Of a stretch of 64,000 nucleotides of DNA, positions 10,723-18,576 are shown piece after piece. Each line of letters opens with the position of its first letter. The first letter of the stretch is position 1. A program made the translations under genes and the position numbers. The notes under the pieces were generated by a model. It was not told where the DNA came from. It searched no databases and saw nothing but the letters and a program-made list of their open reading frames with translations. The stretch is from Mycobacteroides immunogenum (GTDB lineage: Bacteria > Actinomycetota > Actinomycetes > Mycobacteriales > Mycobacteriaceae). The DNA is taken from NCBI RefSeq assembly GCF_001605725.1, contig NZ_CP011530.1, positions 434,001 to 498,000 on the forward strand, written 5' to 3'.

Positions 10723-11937
10723 GTGGCCGACGACGCTGTGATCGCCGAAATGCTGGCTGCCGTGGAGGCAAGCCCGGACGTTCTGGCACTGCGGTTGCGT
10801 GTCATCGAGCTGTTGGTTCAGCGCCGCCGATTCGCCGAGGCGCTCAACCATTGCACCGTCGCGCTGCAACAGTCGCCGGGAGACACCAAGGCACTGGAGT
10901 TGCTTGCCGCGTGCTCGGCCGGTCTGAACTCGCCGGCTCCTGAGCCTGCCGCCGCCGCGGCAGGTTTCGACTGGTCGGCAGCCGAGGATCAAGTGGCCGA
11001 TATCGTCCGGCCGGCCTTCGTTGAAGAAGAGCCTGAGCCCCTGGGGCCGAACGATGTGGGAGCGTTGGAGAAATCCGAGGTTCGAATCTCGGACGTCGGC
11101 GGGATGGCCGATGTCAAACGACAGCTGGACCTGTCTTTGTTCGGGCCGTTGCGTAACCCCGAGCTGGTCAAGGCCTTTGGCGTGTCGGCAAGGGGCGGTC
11201 TGCTGCTGTACGGCCCGCCGGGATGCGGCAAGACGTTCCTGGCCCGCGCGGTGGCTGGCGAATTGGGTGCCAATTTCTATCCCGTCGGCATCTCGGACGT
11301 CATGCACCCGATCTTTGGGCAGAGTGAGCAGCGGATGCACGAGATCTTTGAAATCGCGCGCCGGAACACCCCATGCGTGCTGTTTTTTGACGAGCTCGAC
11401 GCGCTGGGGCATCGCCGGTCCCAGCTTTCGGGCGGCTCGGGGCTTCGACCGCTGGTGAATCAGCTTCTCGCGGAGCTTGATCCGGCGACGGAGAGTAACG
11501 AGGGACTGTACGTGCTGGGTGCCACCAATCACCCGTGGGACGTGGATGCCGCACTACGCCGGCCCGGCCGGTTTGACCGCATGATCTTGGTGGCGCTACC
11601 CGATGAGGAGGCGCGTGTCGCTATCGTCAAATACCACCTGCGTGAGCGGCCGCTTGAGGGCATCAATCTCAAATCGATTGCCAAGCGCACAGAGGGCAGG
11701 TCCGGTGCCGATCTGGCCCATATCTGCAACACGGCAACACAATTCGCGATGGCCGACTCGATCAGCAGTGGACAGGTACGGCCAGTGCGGATGGCGGATA
11801 TCGACACGGCCATTGCGCAAGTGGGTCCTAGCGCCGGGGGCTGGTTCGACACCGCGCGCAACGTCGTCGAGTTCTCCAACTCCGATGGCAGCTACGACGA
11901 ATTGGCGAAGTACCTGCGTAATAGGCGATCGCGATGA
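10723..11937 (+). CDS. AAA ATPase (Cdc48/proteasomal-ATPase class) with TPR-like N-terminus
   Basis: A 404-residue ATPase. Residues 1-65 are TPR-like, 70-115 an Ala/Pro/Glu-rich linker, 120-360 a classical AAA module: DVGGMADVK, Walker A GPPGCGKT (164-171), Walker B LFFDEL (220-225), sensor-1 Asn in GATNHPWD, and the second region of homology with RRPGRFDR. The pore loop reads HPIFGQSE where the class usually has lysine-aromatic before the Val-Gly, so the central aromatic appears shifted or lost. GTG 10723 is the start, with GGGGAGGG upstream. It ends in an ATGA overlap with a TPR-membrane gene. The likely role is remodelling a membrane-associated client. Confidence 0.85.
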   Translation: MADDAVIAEMLAAVEASPDVLALRLRVIELLVQRRRFAEALNHCTVALQQSPGDTKALELLAACSAGLNSPAPEPAAAAAGFDWSAAEDQVADIVRPAFVEEEPEPLGPNDVGALEKSEVRISDVGGMADVKRQLDLSLFGPLRNPELVKAFGVSARGGLLLYGPPGCGKTFLARAVAGELGANFYPVGISDVMHPIFGQSEQRMHEIFEIARRNTPCVLFFDELDALGHRRSQLSGGSGLRPLVNQLLAELDPATESNEGLYVLGATNHPWDVDAALRRPGRFDRMILVALPDEEARVAIVKYHLRERPLEGINLKSIAKRTEGRSGADLAHICNTATQFAMADSISSGQVRPVRMADIDTAIAQVGPSAGGWFDTARNVVEFSNSDGSYDELAKYLRNRRSR

Positions 11938-12989
11938 CATCAGCCGGCGACACACCGCTGGCTCGTTCGTTGATGATTGAAGAATTGATCGGGATACGCC
12001 AGTACGACACCGCTCGGGCTCACCTTGCCGATGCGTTGACGCGATGGCCCGACACGCCCGATCTGCTGGCCACCGGTGCGTACCTGGATCTACAAGTTGG
12101 ACACCATGCCGGGGCGATGTGGTACGCGGATAACGCACTGCGTTTCGATCCCAGTAATGGCCAGGCCCAACGAATCCGCATTTGGGTGCTGCTGCGCGGC
12201 TGGAACAAGATGCCCGCCATGGCGGCCGCGCAGCACCTGGTGCGGATGCACCCGAACCGGGCGTCCAGTCACTACATGATGGCGGTGGTGCTGTACGCGC
12301 GAAGGCATAAACGAGCGGCGCTGGCCGCCATCGATGAGGCGCTTCGTATCGATCCGGATGATTCTTCCTATCGTAATCTGCGGGGTCAGATCATCGGGAT
12401 GCGGAGATGGAAGGGTAAGGCTCTCAAGGAATTTCGATCAGCTCTGCGTATCGACCCGGGCAATGCCTCGGCGATGGAAAACGTTGGCAGAGCGCAGTCG
12501 CGGCGGTGGCGGTTGGCGAGCGCGTTGCGGGCCTATCTGGACCTGGGCGCCATGGACATCCGCCGGGCCGATGACGTGCGGGCGGGCGTCTCCGAGGTTT
12601 TCAATCGCGTTGTCAGCGTGATGACTCCGGTGAACTTCCTGGCCTTGGTAATCCTGGGTGCGTCGGCCGCGGTGGCCACCCGGTATGGCAACCAGCAGTT
12701 GCCTCTTCCCGCGCGAATGATCGCGGCACTGCTCGCGGTCGCCGTGATAGCGCTGCCGGTGTGGATGGTGCTGAGCGTGCCACGGCACTCGGCCCGGGCA
12801 CTGTGGGCGAGCCTGCGGCGATCGAAACTGATCAGCTTCTGCGTTGGAGCCGCTATGGCGATCGCTCTGTGCCTACTCATCGTCGCACTCATCGGTTCAC
12901 GGGCCGCTGCCGAAGCGGCGCTGCCGTTCATCGCGCTGCCGGTGATGATCGTCTTCGCGCTGCGCTTGGTCGCGGATTTTGTGGGCTAA
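11934..12989 (+). CDS. TPR protein with four C-terminal membrane helices
   Basis: A 351-residue protein. Residues 1-205 are TPR repeats (for example YDTARAHLADAL, RAALAAIDEALRIDPDDSSY, KALKEFRSALRIDPGNASA). Residues 228-248, 261-282, 299-321 and 327-349 are four membrane helices with no extra domain after them. The topology implies a cytoplasmic TPR scaffold fixed to the inner membrane. Its start overlaps the AAA ATPase stop by four bases, so the two are probably made together, with the upstream TPR gene as third partner. Not recognised as any named family. Its stop shares CTAA with the convergent hydrolase gene. Confidence 0.75.
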   Translation: MTSAGDTPLARSLMIEELIGIRQYDTARAHLADALTRWPDTPDLLATGAYLDLQVGHHAGAMWYADNALRFDPSNGQAQRIRIWVLLRGWNKMPAMAAAQHLVRMHPNRASSHYMMAVVLYARRHKRAALAAIDEALRIDPDDSSYRNLRGQIIGMRRWKGKALKEFRSALRIDPGNASAMENVGRAQSRRWRLASALRAYLDLGAMDIRRADDVRAGVSEVFNRVVSVMTPVNFLALVILGASAAVATRYGNQQLPLPARMIAALLAVAVIALPVWMVLSVPRHSARALWASLRRSKLISFCVGAAMAIALCLLIVALIGSRAAAEAALPFIALPVMIVFALRLVADFVG

Positions 12990-13819
12990 TCCTCGATCGG
13001 GTGCCGCTTGAGGAACTCGTCGATCAGGGCGTTGACCTCATCGGGGCGCTCCAACGCCGCGAGATGCCCAGTGCTTTCCATGATGACGAACTCGGCCCCG
13101 GGGATGGCGTCGGCCATGAGTTCGGTTTCCCCGACCGGAAACGTCGGATCCTCGCGCCCCGCGATCACCAGGATGGGCGTGGTGATGCGCCCGAACAATT
13201 CACGCTGATCGGGCCGCGCCGGAACCACGCTGTTGACCGCCCAGTACACCGAGTCAACGTTGAGGTCGCGCAGCCCGGCGCGGATGGTCTGCTCCACGCG
13301 TGGACGCTCGCGGAGACTGGTCGGCCCGGCAAAAGCCCTCACGGCACGGGTGGTGAGTGGCTCGCGGAATCGGCCGAGGATCCGAACAACCTCGGTGAGC
13401 AGCCGAAACTCGACCTTCTGGCGGGTACTGGCCCGCGACGCGGTGGCGTTCATCAACACCGATGCTCCCGCCCGGTGCGGATACCCGGCGGCAAAGGTAC
13501 CGCCGATCATTCCGCCCCACGAGTTACCGACGATGTGCGCGCGCTCTATGCCGAGTGTGTCGAGGATTTGTTCGATGGCATGCGCACAATCCTCGAAGCG
13601 GAACATTCGGCTCAGTGATTGACTGTCGCCATGGCCGGGCGGATCGACGAGGATCACGGTGTAGCCGCCCGCGAAGTACTCGGCCTGGTCGGCCCACATC
13701 GAACCGGTCATCAGCAGGCTGGACCAAAAGAGGATCGCGGGCCCCTCGCCCCCGATCCGTACATGTAACCCACCGAGGCAGCTTTGGACGTATCGGTCGT
13801 GCAATGCGTCGCTGCCCAT
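12986..13819 (-). CDS. Alpha/beta-hydrolase fold protein
   Basis: A 277-residue soluble hydrolase. Seen residues of the triad: Ser in the nucleophile elbow GNSWGG, Asp in GREDPTFP, His in STGHLAALE. The oxyanion region is VDPPGHGDS. No signal peptide. Similar proteins act as esterases, lactonases or C-C hydrolases; the substrate is unknown. It is convergent with the TPR/AAA operon, sharing four bases at the stops, and is not part of it. Confidence 0.85.
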   Translation of the reverse strand: MGSDALHDRYVQSCLGGLHVRIGGEGPAILFWSSLLMTGSMWADQAEYFAGGYTVILVDPPGHGDSQSLSRMFRFEDCAHAIEQILDTLGIERAHIVGNSWGGMIGGTFAAGYPHRAGASVLMNATASRASTRQKVEFRLLTEVVRILGRFREPLTTRAVRAFAGPTSLRERPRVEQTIRAGLRDLNVDSVYWAVNSVVPARPDQRELFGRITTPILVIAGREDPTFPVGETELMADAIPGAEFVIMESTGHLAALERPDEVNALIDEFLKRHPIED

Positions 13820-13875
13820 GCGCAGCAGGCTAGCGGCTGTGGACGATTGACAGGGAAGATCTACAGAATGTGGAC

Positions 13876-14226
13876 ATGATTGCCGCCAGATTGCTGCCGC
13901 CGGTGCTGCTCATCTGCTCGAACATTTTCATGACCTTTGCCTGGTACGGGCATCTGAAGTTCAAGGACCACCCGTTGTGGGTGGTGGTCCTGGTCAGCTG
14001 GCTCATCGCGTTTTTTGAGTACTGTCTGGCAGTTCCCGCGAATCGGCTTGGCAGTGAGGTGTATTCCGGCGCCGAACTCAAGGCGATGCAAGAGGTCATC
14101 ACCCTGACGGTGTTTCTTGGCTTCGCGGTCTGGTATCTGGGCGAGAAGCTCACGCTCAATCACTTCGTTGGTTTTGCTCTCATCGCTGCCGGGGCGTACT
14201 TCGTCATTAATGGACCTCTTGGTTAA
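13876..14226 (+). CDS. DUF486 family small membrane protein (DMT-like)
   Basis: A 116-residue protein with four predicted membrane helices, matching the DUF486 family related to small drug/metabolite transporters: an N-terminal PPVLLICSNIFMTFAWYGHL, the conserved AFFEYCLAVPANRLG, and KAMQEVITLTVF before the last two helices. ATG 13876 gives the usual start; GTG 13870 adds two residues. No transported substrate is established. It lies 42 bases before the leaderless start of the Fur remnant, and its stop is three bases before that promoter's inverted repeat. Confidence 0.8.
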   Translation: MIAARLLPPVLLICSNIFMTFAWYGHLKFKDHPLWVVVLVSWLIAFFEYCLAVPANRLGSEVYSGAELKAMQEVITLTVFLGFAVWYLGEKLTLNHFVGFALIAAGAYFVINGPLG

Positions 14227-14228
14227 AC

Positions 14229-14262
14229 CTTTTCTTGACTCAGTCTAGAAAAGAGGCATACT
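14229..14262 (+). promoter_or_regulatory. FurA-type promoter and operator driving the Fur remnant and katA
   Basis: TTGACT at 14235-14240 (-35) and CATACT at 14257-14262 (-10) are 16 bases apart. An inverted repeat CTTTTCT (14229-14235) / AGAAAAG (14247-14253) overlaps the -35 and spacer. This arrangement closely resembles the known mycobacterial furA-katG promoter, where FurA binds an AT-rich element and the transcript starts at the furA codon. Here the GTG at 14269 is at the expected +1, so the transcript should be leaderless. Confidence 0.72.
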
Positions 14263-14268
14263 GGGGGA

Positions 14269-14433
14269 GTGACCGCAGTACGGCCCCCCGCTTCCGGCGC
14301 ACGCCTGCGCCGGGCGGGACTGCGGATCACGGCGCTGCGCCGAGCAGCGCTTGATGTGCTTGGTGCGCAGTTTTATTCGACTGTTGAGCAGTCGCAGCCC
14401 AGTGCGCGCCGGGTGGGGTGCCAGTCCAAGTAG
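14269..14433 (+). pseudogene. Truncated Fur-family regulator remnant upstream of katA
   Basis: From GTG 14269 the frame encodes 54 residues. The first 34 match the N-terminal winged-helix start of FurA-type repressors: GARLRRAGLRITALRRAALD then VLG. After this the family sequence is lost; there is no recognition helix, His-rich metal site or CxxC, and the frame stops at 14433. The last residues (GCQSK) could come from the C-terminus of the original gene, which would mean an internal deletion, but that is speculative. The remnant lies between a FurA-like promoter and katA, so its current use may be only as a leader, unless the peptide itself is functional. Confidence 0.7.
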
Positions 14434-14456
14434 CCCGCAAGCCGAGAGGATTTCGC

Positions 14457-15920
14457 ATGTCCAACCGCACCACAACCAATACCGGAATCGCGGTCGAGAG
14501 CGATGACGAGTCGCTGACCGCGGGTACGCAGGGCCCGGTGTTGCTCCATGACCATTACCTGATCGAGAAGCTTGCCCAGTTCAACCGGGAGCGCGTACCC
14601 GAGCGCATCGTGCACGCGAAGGGTGCCGGTGCGTATGGCGAGCTGGTCATCACCGCTGACGTCTCGAAGTACACCAAGGCCAAGCTGTTCCAGCCGGGCG
14701 TGAAAACTGAGTCACTGGTTCGCTTTTCGACAGTCGCTGGGGAACAGGGCAGCCCGGACACCTGGCGTGACCCGCGTGGATTCGCGGTGAAGTTCTACAC
14801 CGAAGACGGCAACTACGACCTCGTGGGCAACAACACCCCGGTGTTCTTCATCCGCGATGCCATCAAGTTTCCCGACTTCATCCGATCGCAGAAGCGACTG
14901 CCCGGTTCGGGACTGCGCGACCACAACATGCAGTGGGACTTTTGGACGCTGCGTCCCGAGACCGCGCACCAGGTCACCTGGTTGATGGGTGACCGCGGCA
15001 TCCCCAAGACCTACCGGCATATGAACGGATATGGCTCGCACACCTACCAGTGGGTCAATGCCGAGGGCGAGCGCTTCTGGGTCAAGTACCACTTCAAGAC
15101 CGATCAGGGGCACGGTTTCCTCACACAGCAAGAGGCGGATGAATTGGCGGGTTCGGACGCCGATACCCACCGTCGCGACCTGTGGAATGCCATCGAGGAA
15201 GGCAACTTTCCGAGCTGGACGCTTCATGTGCAGGTCATGCCGGTGGCCGAGGCGGCGGACTATCGGTTCAACCCCTTCGACCTCACCAAGGTGTGGTCGA
15301 AGAAGGACTACCCGCTGATCGAGGTCGGCAAGTGGACGCTTAACCGCAACCCGCGGAACTACTTCGTAGAGATTGAGCAAGCCGCCTTCGAACCCTCGAA
15401 CATCGTTCCCGGCATTGGTTTCTCGCCCGACAAGATGCTGCTGGGTCGCGTTTTCGCCTATGCGGACGCACATCGCTACCGGATCGGCACCAACTACGCC
15501 CAGCTGCCACCGAACGCGCCGCGTGCGGCGGCGGTGAACTCCTACTCCAAGGAGGGGCCGATGCGCTACCACTTCAACGATCCGGAAGTGCCGGTGTACG
15601 CGCCCAATTCCTTTGGCGGGCCGCACGCGGATCCCGAGGCGGCCGGTGACGGCGGGGTATGGGAGTTCGACGGCACCGCGGTGCGCGCCGGGTACATCCA
15701 GCACGCAGAGGATGGGGATTTCGTGCAGGCCGGAACGCTGGTGCGCGAGGTGCTCAATGACGAGCAACGTGCACGGCTGGCCGGCAACATCGTCGGTCAC
15801 GTGTTGGGAGGCGTCTCCGAGCCCGTTCTCTCGCGCGTCTTCGAGTACTGGAAGAGCGTTGACCCCGAGCTGGGTAAGACTGTCGAAGAGGGCGTCCGTG
15901 CAGGTCTAGACGCAAAGTAG
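14457..15920 (+). CDS. katA: Haem catalase, small-subunit clade
   Basis: Decomposes hydrogen peroxide in the cytoplasm. From ATG 14457 (GAGAGGA upstream) it has 487 residues, typical of clade 3 small-subunit catalases. The distal histidine is His53 in [13 protein letters not shown], the distal Asn lies in [12 protein letters not shown], and the proximal haem tyrosine is in [14 protein letters not shown]. It is transcribed with the Fur remnant from a FurA-type promoter, suggesting peroxide or iron control by a Fur-family repressor encoded elsewhere. A hairpin follows at 15934-15965. An annotated start farther upstream would run back into the remnant. Confidence 0.95.
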   Translation: MSNRTTTNTGIAVESDDESLTAGTQGPVLLHDHYLIEKLAQFNRERVPERIVHAKGAGAYGELVITADVSKYTKAKLFQPGVKTESLVRFSTVAGEQGSPDTWRDPRGFAVKFYTEDGNYDLVGNNTPVFFIRDAIKFPDFIRSQKRLPGSGLRDHNMQWDFWTLRPETAHQVTWLMGDRGIPKTYRHMNGYGSHTYQWVNAEGERFWVKYHFKTDQGHGFLTQQEADELAGSDADTHRRDLWNAIEEGNFPSWTLHVQVMPVAEAADYRFNPFDLTKVWSKKDYPLIEVGKWTLNRNPRNYFVEIEQAAFEPSNIVPGIGFSPDKMLLGRVFAYADAHRYRIGTNYAQLPPNAPRAAAVNSYSKEGPMRYHFNDPEVPVYAPNSFGGPHADPEAAGDGGVWEFDGTAVRAGYIQHAEDGDFVQAGTLVREVLNDEQRARLAGNIVGHVLGGVSEPVLSRVFEYWKSVDPELGKTVEEGVRAGLDAK

Positions 15921-15933
15921 GTGAATTTCAGTA

Positions 15934-15965
15934 GGCGCCGGTTCCTCCTTGGGAGGGCCGGCGCC
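15934..15965 (+). terminator. Hairpin after katA
   Basis: GGCGCCGG at 15934-15941 pairs with CCGGCGCC at 15958-15965, with an inner CCTCC/GGAGG extension and a small loop. No run of T follows, as is common for mycobacterial terminators. It starts 13 bases after the katA stop and ends 17 before the next gene. Confidence 0.65.
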
Positions 15966-15982
15966 TTCCGTATGCTCGTGAC

Positions 15983-16621
15983 ATGTCCAACGGCGTACGC
16001 GTGCTTCTTGCGGTAGTTCCGGTGATTGCCTTGGCGCTGGCGCCCGAGGCGCATGCCATAGGCCCCGAGGCGATCGACAGTGTCCTGCAGAAACCTGCCG
16101 CGGTCAGCAAGATCGTGGGGGTCGAGCTGCAGGCCTCGCGGAGCCTCAGTGCCCCCTCCACCGGTATTCAGGTGAGTGAGCCCAGTTGCGTGGACTTCGC
16201 CGATGTCGGGCTGGACCAGGTTTTCAATGGAAACCCGGGAACGCTGGTCGCATACCAGGGCAGCTCATCGCAGAAGTCCGCGTCAGATGCCCGGTACTCG
16301 GTGAAACAGGCTGTGGGCGTATTCAACAGCAGAATTGCCGCGGTTGATCCGGTGGTGGCGTTGCTGTTCATGTCGGATTGCTACGGGCACCCGATCAAGG
16401 TCACCGACGACCAAGGTGTAACGGATACATGGACATTCACGCAAGGGAACTCCGCCGATGGTGCCGCCGGCTGGTCGATGGCCAATAGCGCCAACGACCG
16501 CACGTGTTATGTAGAGATGCGTGCGCGGCAGGAGGCCTTGTTCCAGGTGAAGGTGTGCTCGCCGGGGAATGGGGAGCGCGCCGCGACGCGTATTGCCGAT
16601 GCGATGGAAGCGGGCGTGTGA
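15983..16621 (+). CDS. Secreted PknH-sensor-like protein, copy 1
   Basis: A 212-residue exported protein: a 25-residue signal ending AHA, then a domain resembling the extracellular sensor of mycobacterial PknH-type kinases. Typical elements are VVGVEL-like start (KIVGVELQAS), PSCVDFADVG with the first Cys, a central QAVGVFNS strand followed by an Asp/Ala helix, SDCYGHP, WTFTQGN and DRTCYVEMRARQEALFQVKV. Four cysteines likely form two disulfides. The kinase part is absent. It is coupled to the next paralogue through a TGATG overlap. The ligand is unknown. Confidence 0.75.
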   Translation: MSNGVRVLLAVVPVIALALAPEAHAIGPEAIDSVLQKPAAVSKIVGVELQASRSLSAPSTGIQVSEPSCVDFADVGLDQVFNGNPGTLVAYQGSSSQKSASDARYSVKQAVGVFNSRIAAVDPVVALLFMSDCYGHPIKVTDDQGVTDTWTFTQGNSADGAAGWSMANSANDRTCYVEMRARQEALFQVKVCSPGNGERAATRIADAMEAGV

Positions 16622-17271
16622 TGGCGATGACTCGGATAGCGCTGATGTCGGTGGCGACAGCGGCCCTCGGCCTCATGGCGGCCCCGGCGGCAGGAGCCGG
16701 CCCGTCTGATCCGGGTGTGGTCAATTACGCGGTGCTCGCCCGTGGGTCGGTGAGCAATGTCGTGGGTGTGCAATTGGGTTCCCACAGTGAGTTCACGCAG
16801 CCGTTCCAGGCATTCTCGGTGGACATCCCGGAATGCAATAACTGGTCCGATATCGGCCTCGATGAGGTGTACGCCGATCCGGATCTGGCGTCGTTCCGTG
16901 GCGCGACAACGCAAGATTCCGCCACGGATGCAACGCATTTGGTGAAGCAATCGATCGGAGTGTTCGCCAACAACGATGCTGCCGACCGGGCCTATCACCG
17001 GGTGGTGGACCGCACCCGGGGATGTTCCGGGCAGACGGCCACGCTGCTCCTAGAGGACGGCCGGCGCGAGGTATGGACATTCACCGGTCCGGCGCCGGGC
17101 GCCACCGATGCCGCGTGGGTGAAGGAAGAAGCGGGCGTTGATCGCCGCTGCTTCACCCAGACGCGCAGGCGTGAGAACGTGCTGCTGCAGGCCAAGGTCT
17201 GCCAGCCGGGCAATGGCAGCCTCGCGGTGAATGTGTTGGCCAACACCATGCAGAACGGCCTGGGCCAGTAG
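16621..17271 (+). CDS. Secreted PknH-sensor-like protein, copy 2
   Basis: A 216-residue paralogue of the preceding protein. ATG 16621 shares its A with the upstream TGA, giving the signal peptide MAMTRIALMSVATAALGLMA; the open frame extends further upstream but inside copy 1. Shared features are SNVVGVQLGS, PECNNWSDIGLDEVY, TRGCSGQT, EVWTFTG and RRCFTQTRRRENVLLQAKVC. The pair probably arose by tandem duplication and could act as a secreted heterodimer. No lipobox or membrane anchor is seen. Confidence 0.75.
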   Translation: MAMTRIALMSVATAALGLMAAPAAGAGPSDPGVVNYAVLARGSVSNVVGVQLGSHSEFTQPFQAFSVDIPECNNWSDIGLDEVYADPDLASFRGATTQDSATDATHLVKQSIGVFANNDAADRAYHRVVDRTRGCSGQTATLLLEDGRREVWTFTGPAPGATDAAWVKEEAGVDRRCFTQTRRRENVLLQAKVCQPGNGSLAVNVLANTMQNGLGQ

Positions 17272-17306
17272 AAGATTGGCCCAGGCCGGTACCGCTCGAT
17301 CCGGTT

Positions 17307-18440
17307 TTAGACCGACGCCGCGGCCTCATTGAGCTCGTTGAGCGTATTGGTGGCTTCCAGGTACTCCTGGACCCAGCGCTCGATGACCGCGGCTGACTTC
17401 TCGACCTTGGTGAACTGCCCGACAACCTGACCGATCGGGTTGAACGCGACGTCGATCGTCTGATCCGGGAACTTGTGTGTGGCGGCCACTGCCATCCCGG
17501 AAACCATGTACTGCAAGGGCATTCCCAGCGGCTCGGGGTTGCCCTCGGTCTGCCAGGCCTCGGTCCAGTCATTCTTGAGCATGCGGCAGGGCTTACCTGT
17601 GAAGGATCGGCTGCGCACGGTGTCGCGGCTGGTGGCGTTGGCGTAGGTCTGCTGTTGCACCGCGGTGTTCTCGGCTTCTTCCACCATGAGCCACTGTGAG
17701 CCGCTCCACGCGCCCTGCGCGCCCATGGCCAGTGCCGCGGCAATCTGGTAGCCGCTGCCGATGCCGCCGGCGGCCAGTACCGGCACCGGCGCGATCTCCT
17801 TGACCACCTGCGGCCACAGCACGATCGAGCCCACCTCGCCGCAGTGCCCGCCACCCTCGCCGCCCTGGGCGATGATGATGTCCACCCCAGCGTCGGCGTG
17901 CTTGCGGGCCTGCTTGGGCGAGCCGCACAGCGCCGCTACCTTACGGCCGGCGTCGTGGATGTGCTTGATCATCTCGGCCGGGGGTGTACCCAGCGCATTG
18001 GCGATCAGCGTCATCTTCGGATGGCGCAGCGCGATCTCCACCTGGGGTGTCGCGGTGGCCTCGGTCCAGCCCAGCAGCTGCAGGGCATTGTCGTTGCCCT
18101 CTTCGACGGGTACGCCGTGATCTGCCAGCAGCTTGCGGCCGAAGTCCAGGTGCTCTTGCGGCACCATCGACTGGAGCATCTTGGTCAGCTCTTCGGCCGA
18201 CATGTTGGCGTCCATGCCTTCGTATTTGTTGGGAATGACGATGTCGACGCCGTACGAGTGATCCCCGATGTGCTCGTCGATCCAGTTGAGCTCGATCTCG
18301 AGCTGTTCAGGGGTGAATCCGACGGCGCCGAGCACGCCGAAGCCGCCGGCCTTGCTCACCGCGACCACGACGTCGCGACAGTGGGTAAAGGCAAAAATCG
18401 GGAACTCGATGCCGAGCTCGTCGCAGATGGGGGTATGCAT
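17307..18440 (-). CDS. Nitronate monooxygenase / 2-nitropropane dioxygenase-like FMN enzyme, KstR-boxed
   Basis: A 377-residue TIM-barrel FMN enzyme of the NPD family: CRDVVVAVSKAGGFGVLGAV at the N-terminus, IIAQGGEGGGHCGEVG as the phosphate-binding glycine loop with the catalytic His region, and VLAAGGIGSGYQIAAALAMG. Relatives oxidise nitronates or act as enoyl/dienoyl-type flavin oxidoreductases; several mycobacterial members are induced by sterols. A KstR consensus box 39 bases before the start (18479-18492) points to a role in cholesterol or steroid breakdown rather than nitroalkane detoxification. Diverges from amt. Confidence 0.85.
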   Translation of the reverse strand: MHTPICDELGIEFPIFAFTHCRDVVVAVSKAGGFGVLGAVGFTPEQLEIELNWIDEHIGDHSYGVDIVIPNKYEGMDANMSAEELTKMLQSMVPQEHLDFGRKLLADHGVPVEEGNDNALQLLGWTEATATPQVEIALRHPKMTLIANALGTPPAEMIKHIHDAGRKVAALCGSPKQARKHADAGVDIIIAQGGEGGGHCGEVGSIVLWPQVVKEIAPVPVLAAGGIGSGYQIAAALAMGAQGAWSGSQWLMVEEAENTAVQQQTYANATSRDTVRSRSFTGKPCRMLKNDWTEAWQTEGNPEPLGMPLQYMVSGMAVAATHKFPDQTIDVAFNPIGQVVGQFTKVEKSAAVIERWVQEYLEATNTLNELNEAAASV

Positions 18441-18478
18441 TGCCGCTCCTGTAGGGGTGATGGGGCGCGTCGGAAAAC

Positions 18479-18492
18479 TGGAACGTGTTCTA
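18479..18492. promoter_or_regulatory. KstR operator box
   Basis: TGGAACGTGTTCTA fits the KstR consensus TnnAACnnGTTnnA at every fixed position, and the symmetry extends outward (AAACTGGAAC against GTTCTAGTTT, nine of ten paired). It lies 39-52 bases upstream of the NPD gene start and 84 bases before amt. KstR is the TetR-type repressor of cholesterol catabolism. Confidence 0.75.
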
Positions 18493-18576
18493 GTTTAGAT
18501 GAGGTCCTGCACATGCCGGTAGTGGCTTCCCTACACTCACGCTGACCTAATCGCACGAGCCGGGAGTAGCCAGCGC

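Noticed and set aside
10213..11532. Long open frame (439 codons) opposite the TPR and AAA genes
   Set aside because: No recognisable domain and codon bias typical of a shadow frame; the plus-strand AAA motifs are clear.
14712..15800. Long open frame opposite katA
   Set aside because: Shadow of a conserved catalase gene; no family pattern or ribosome site.
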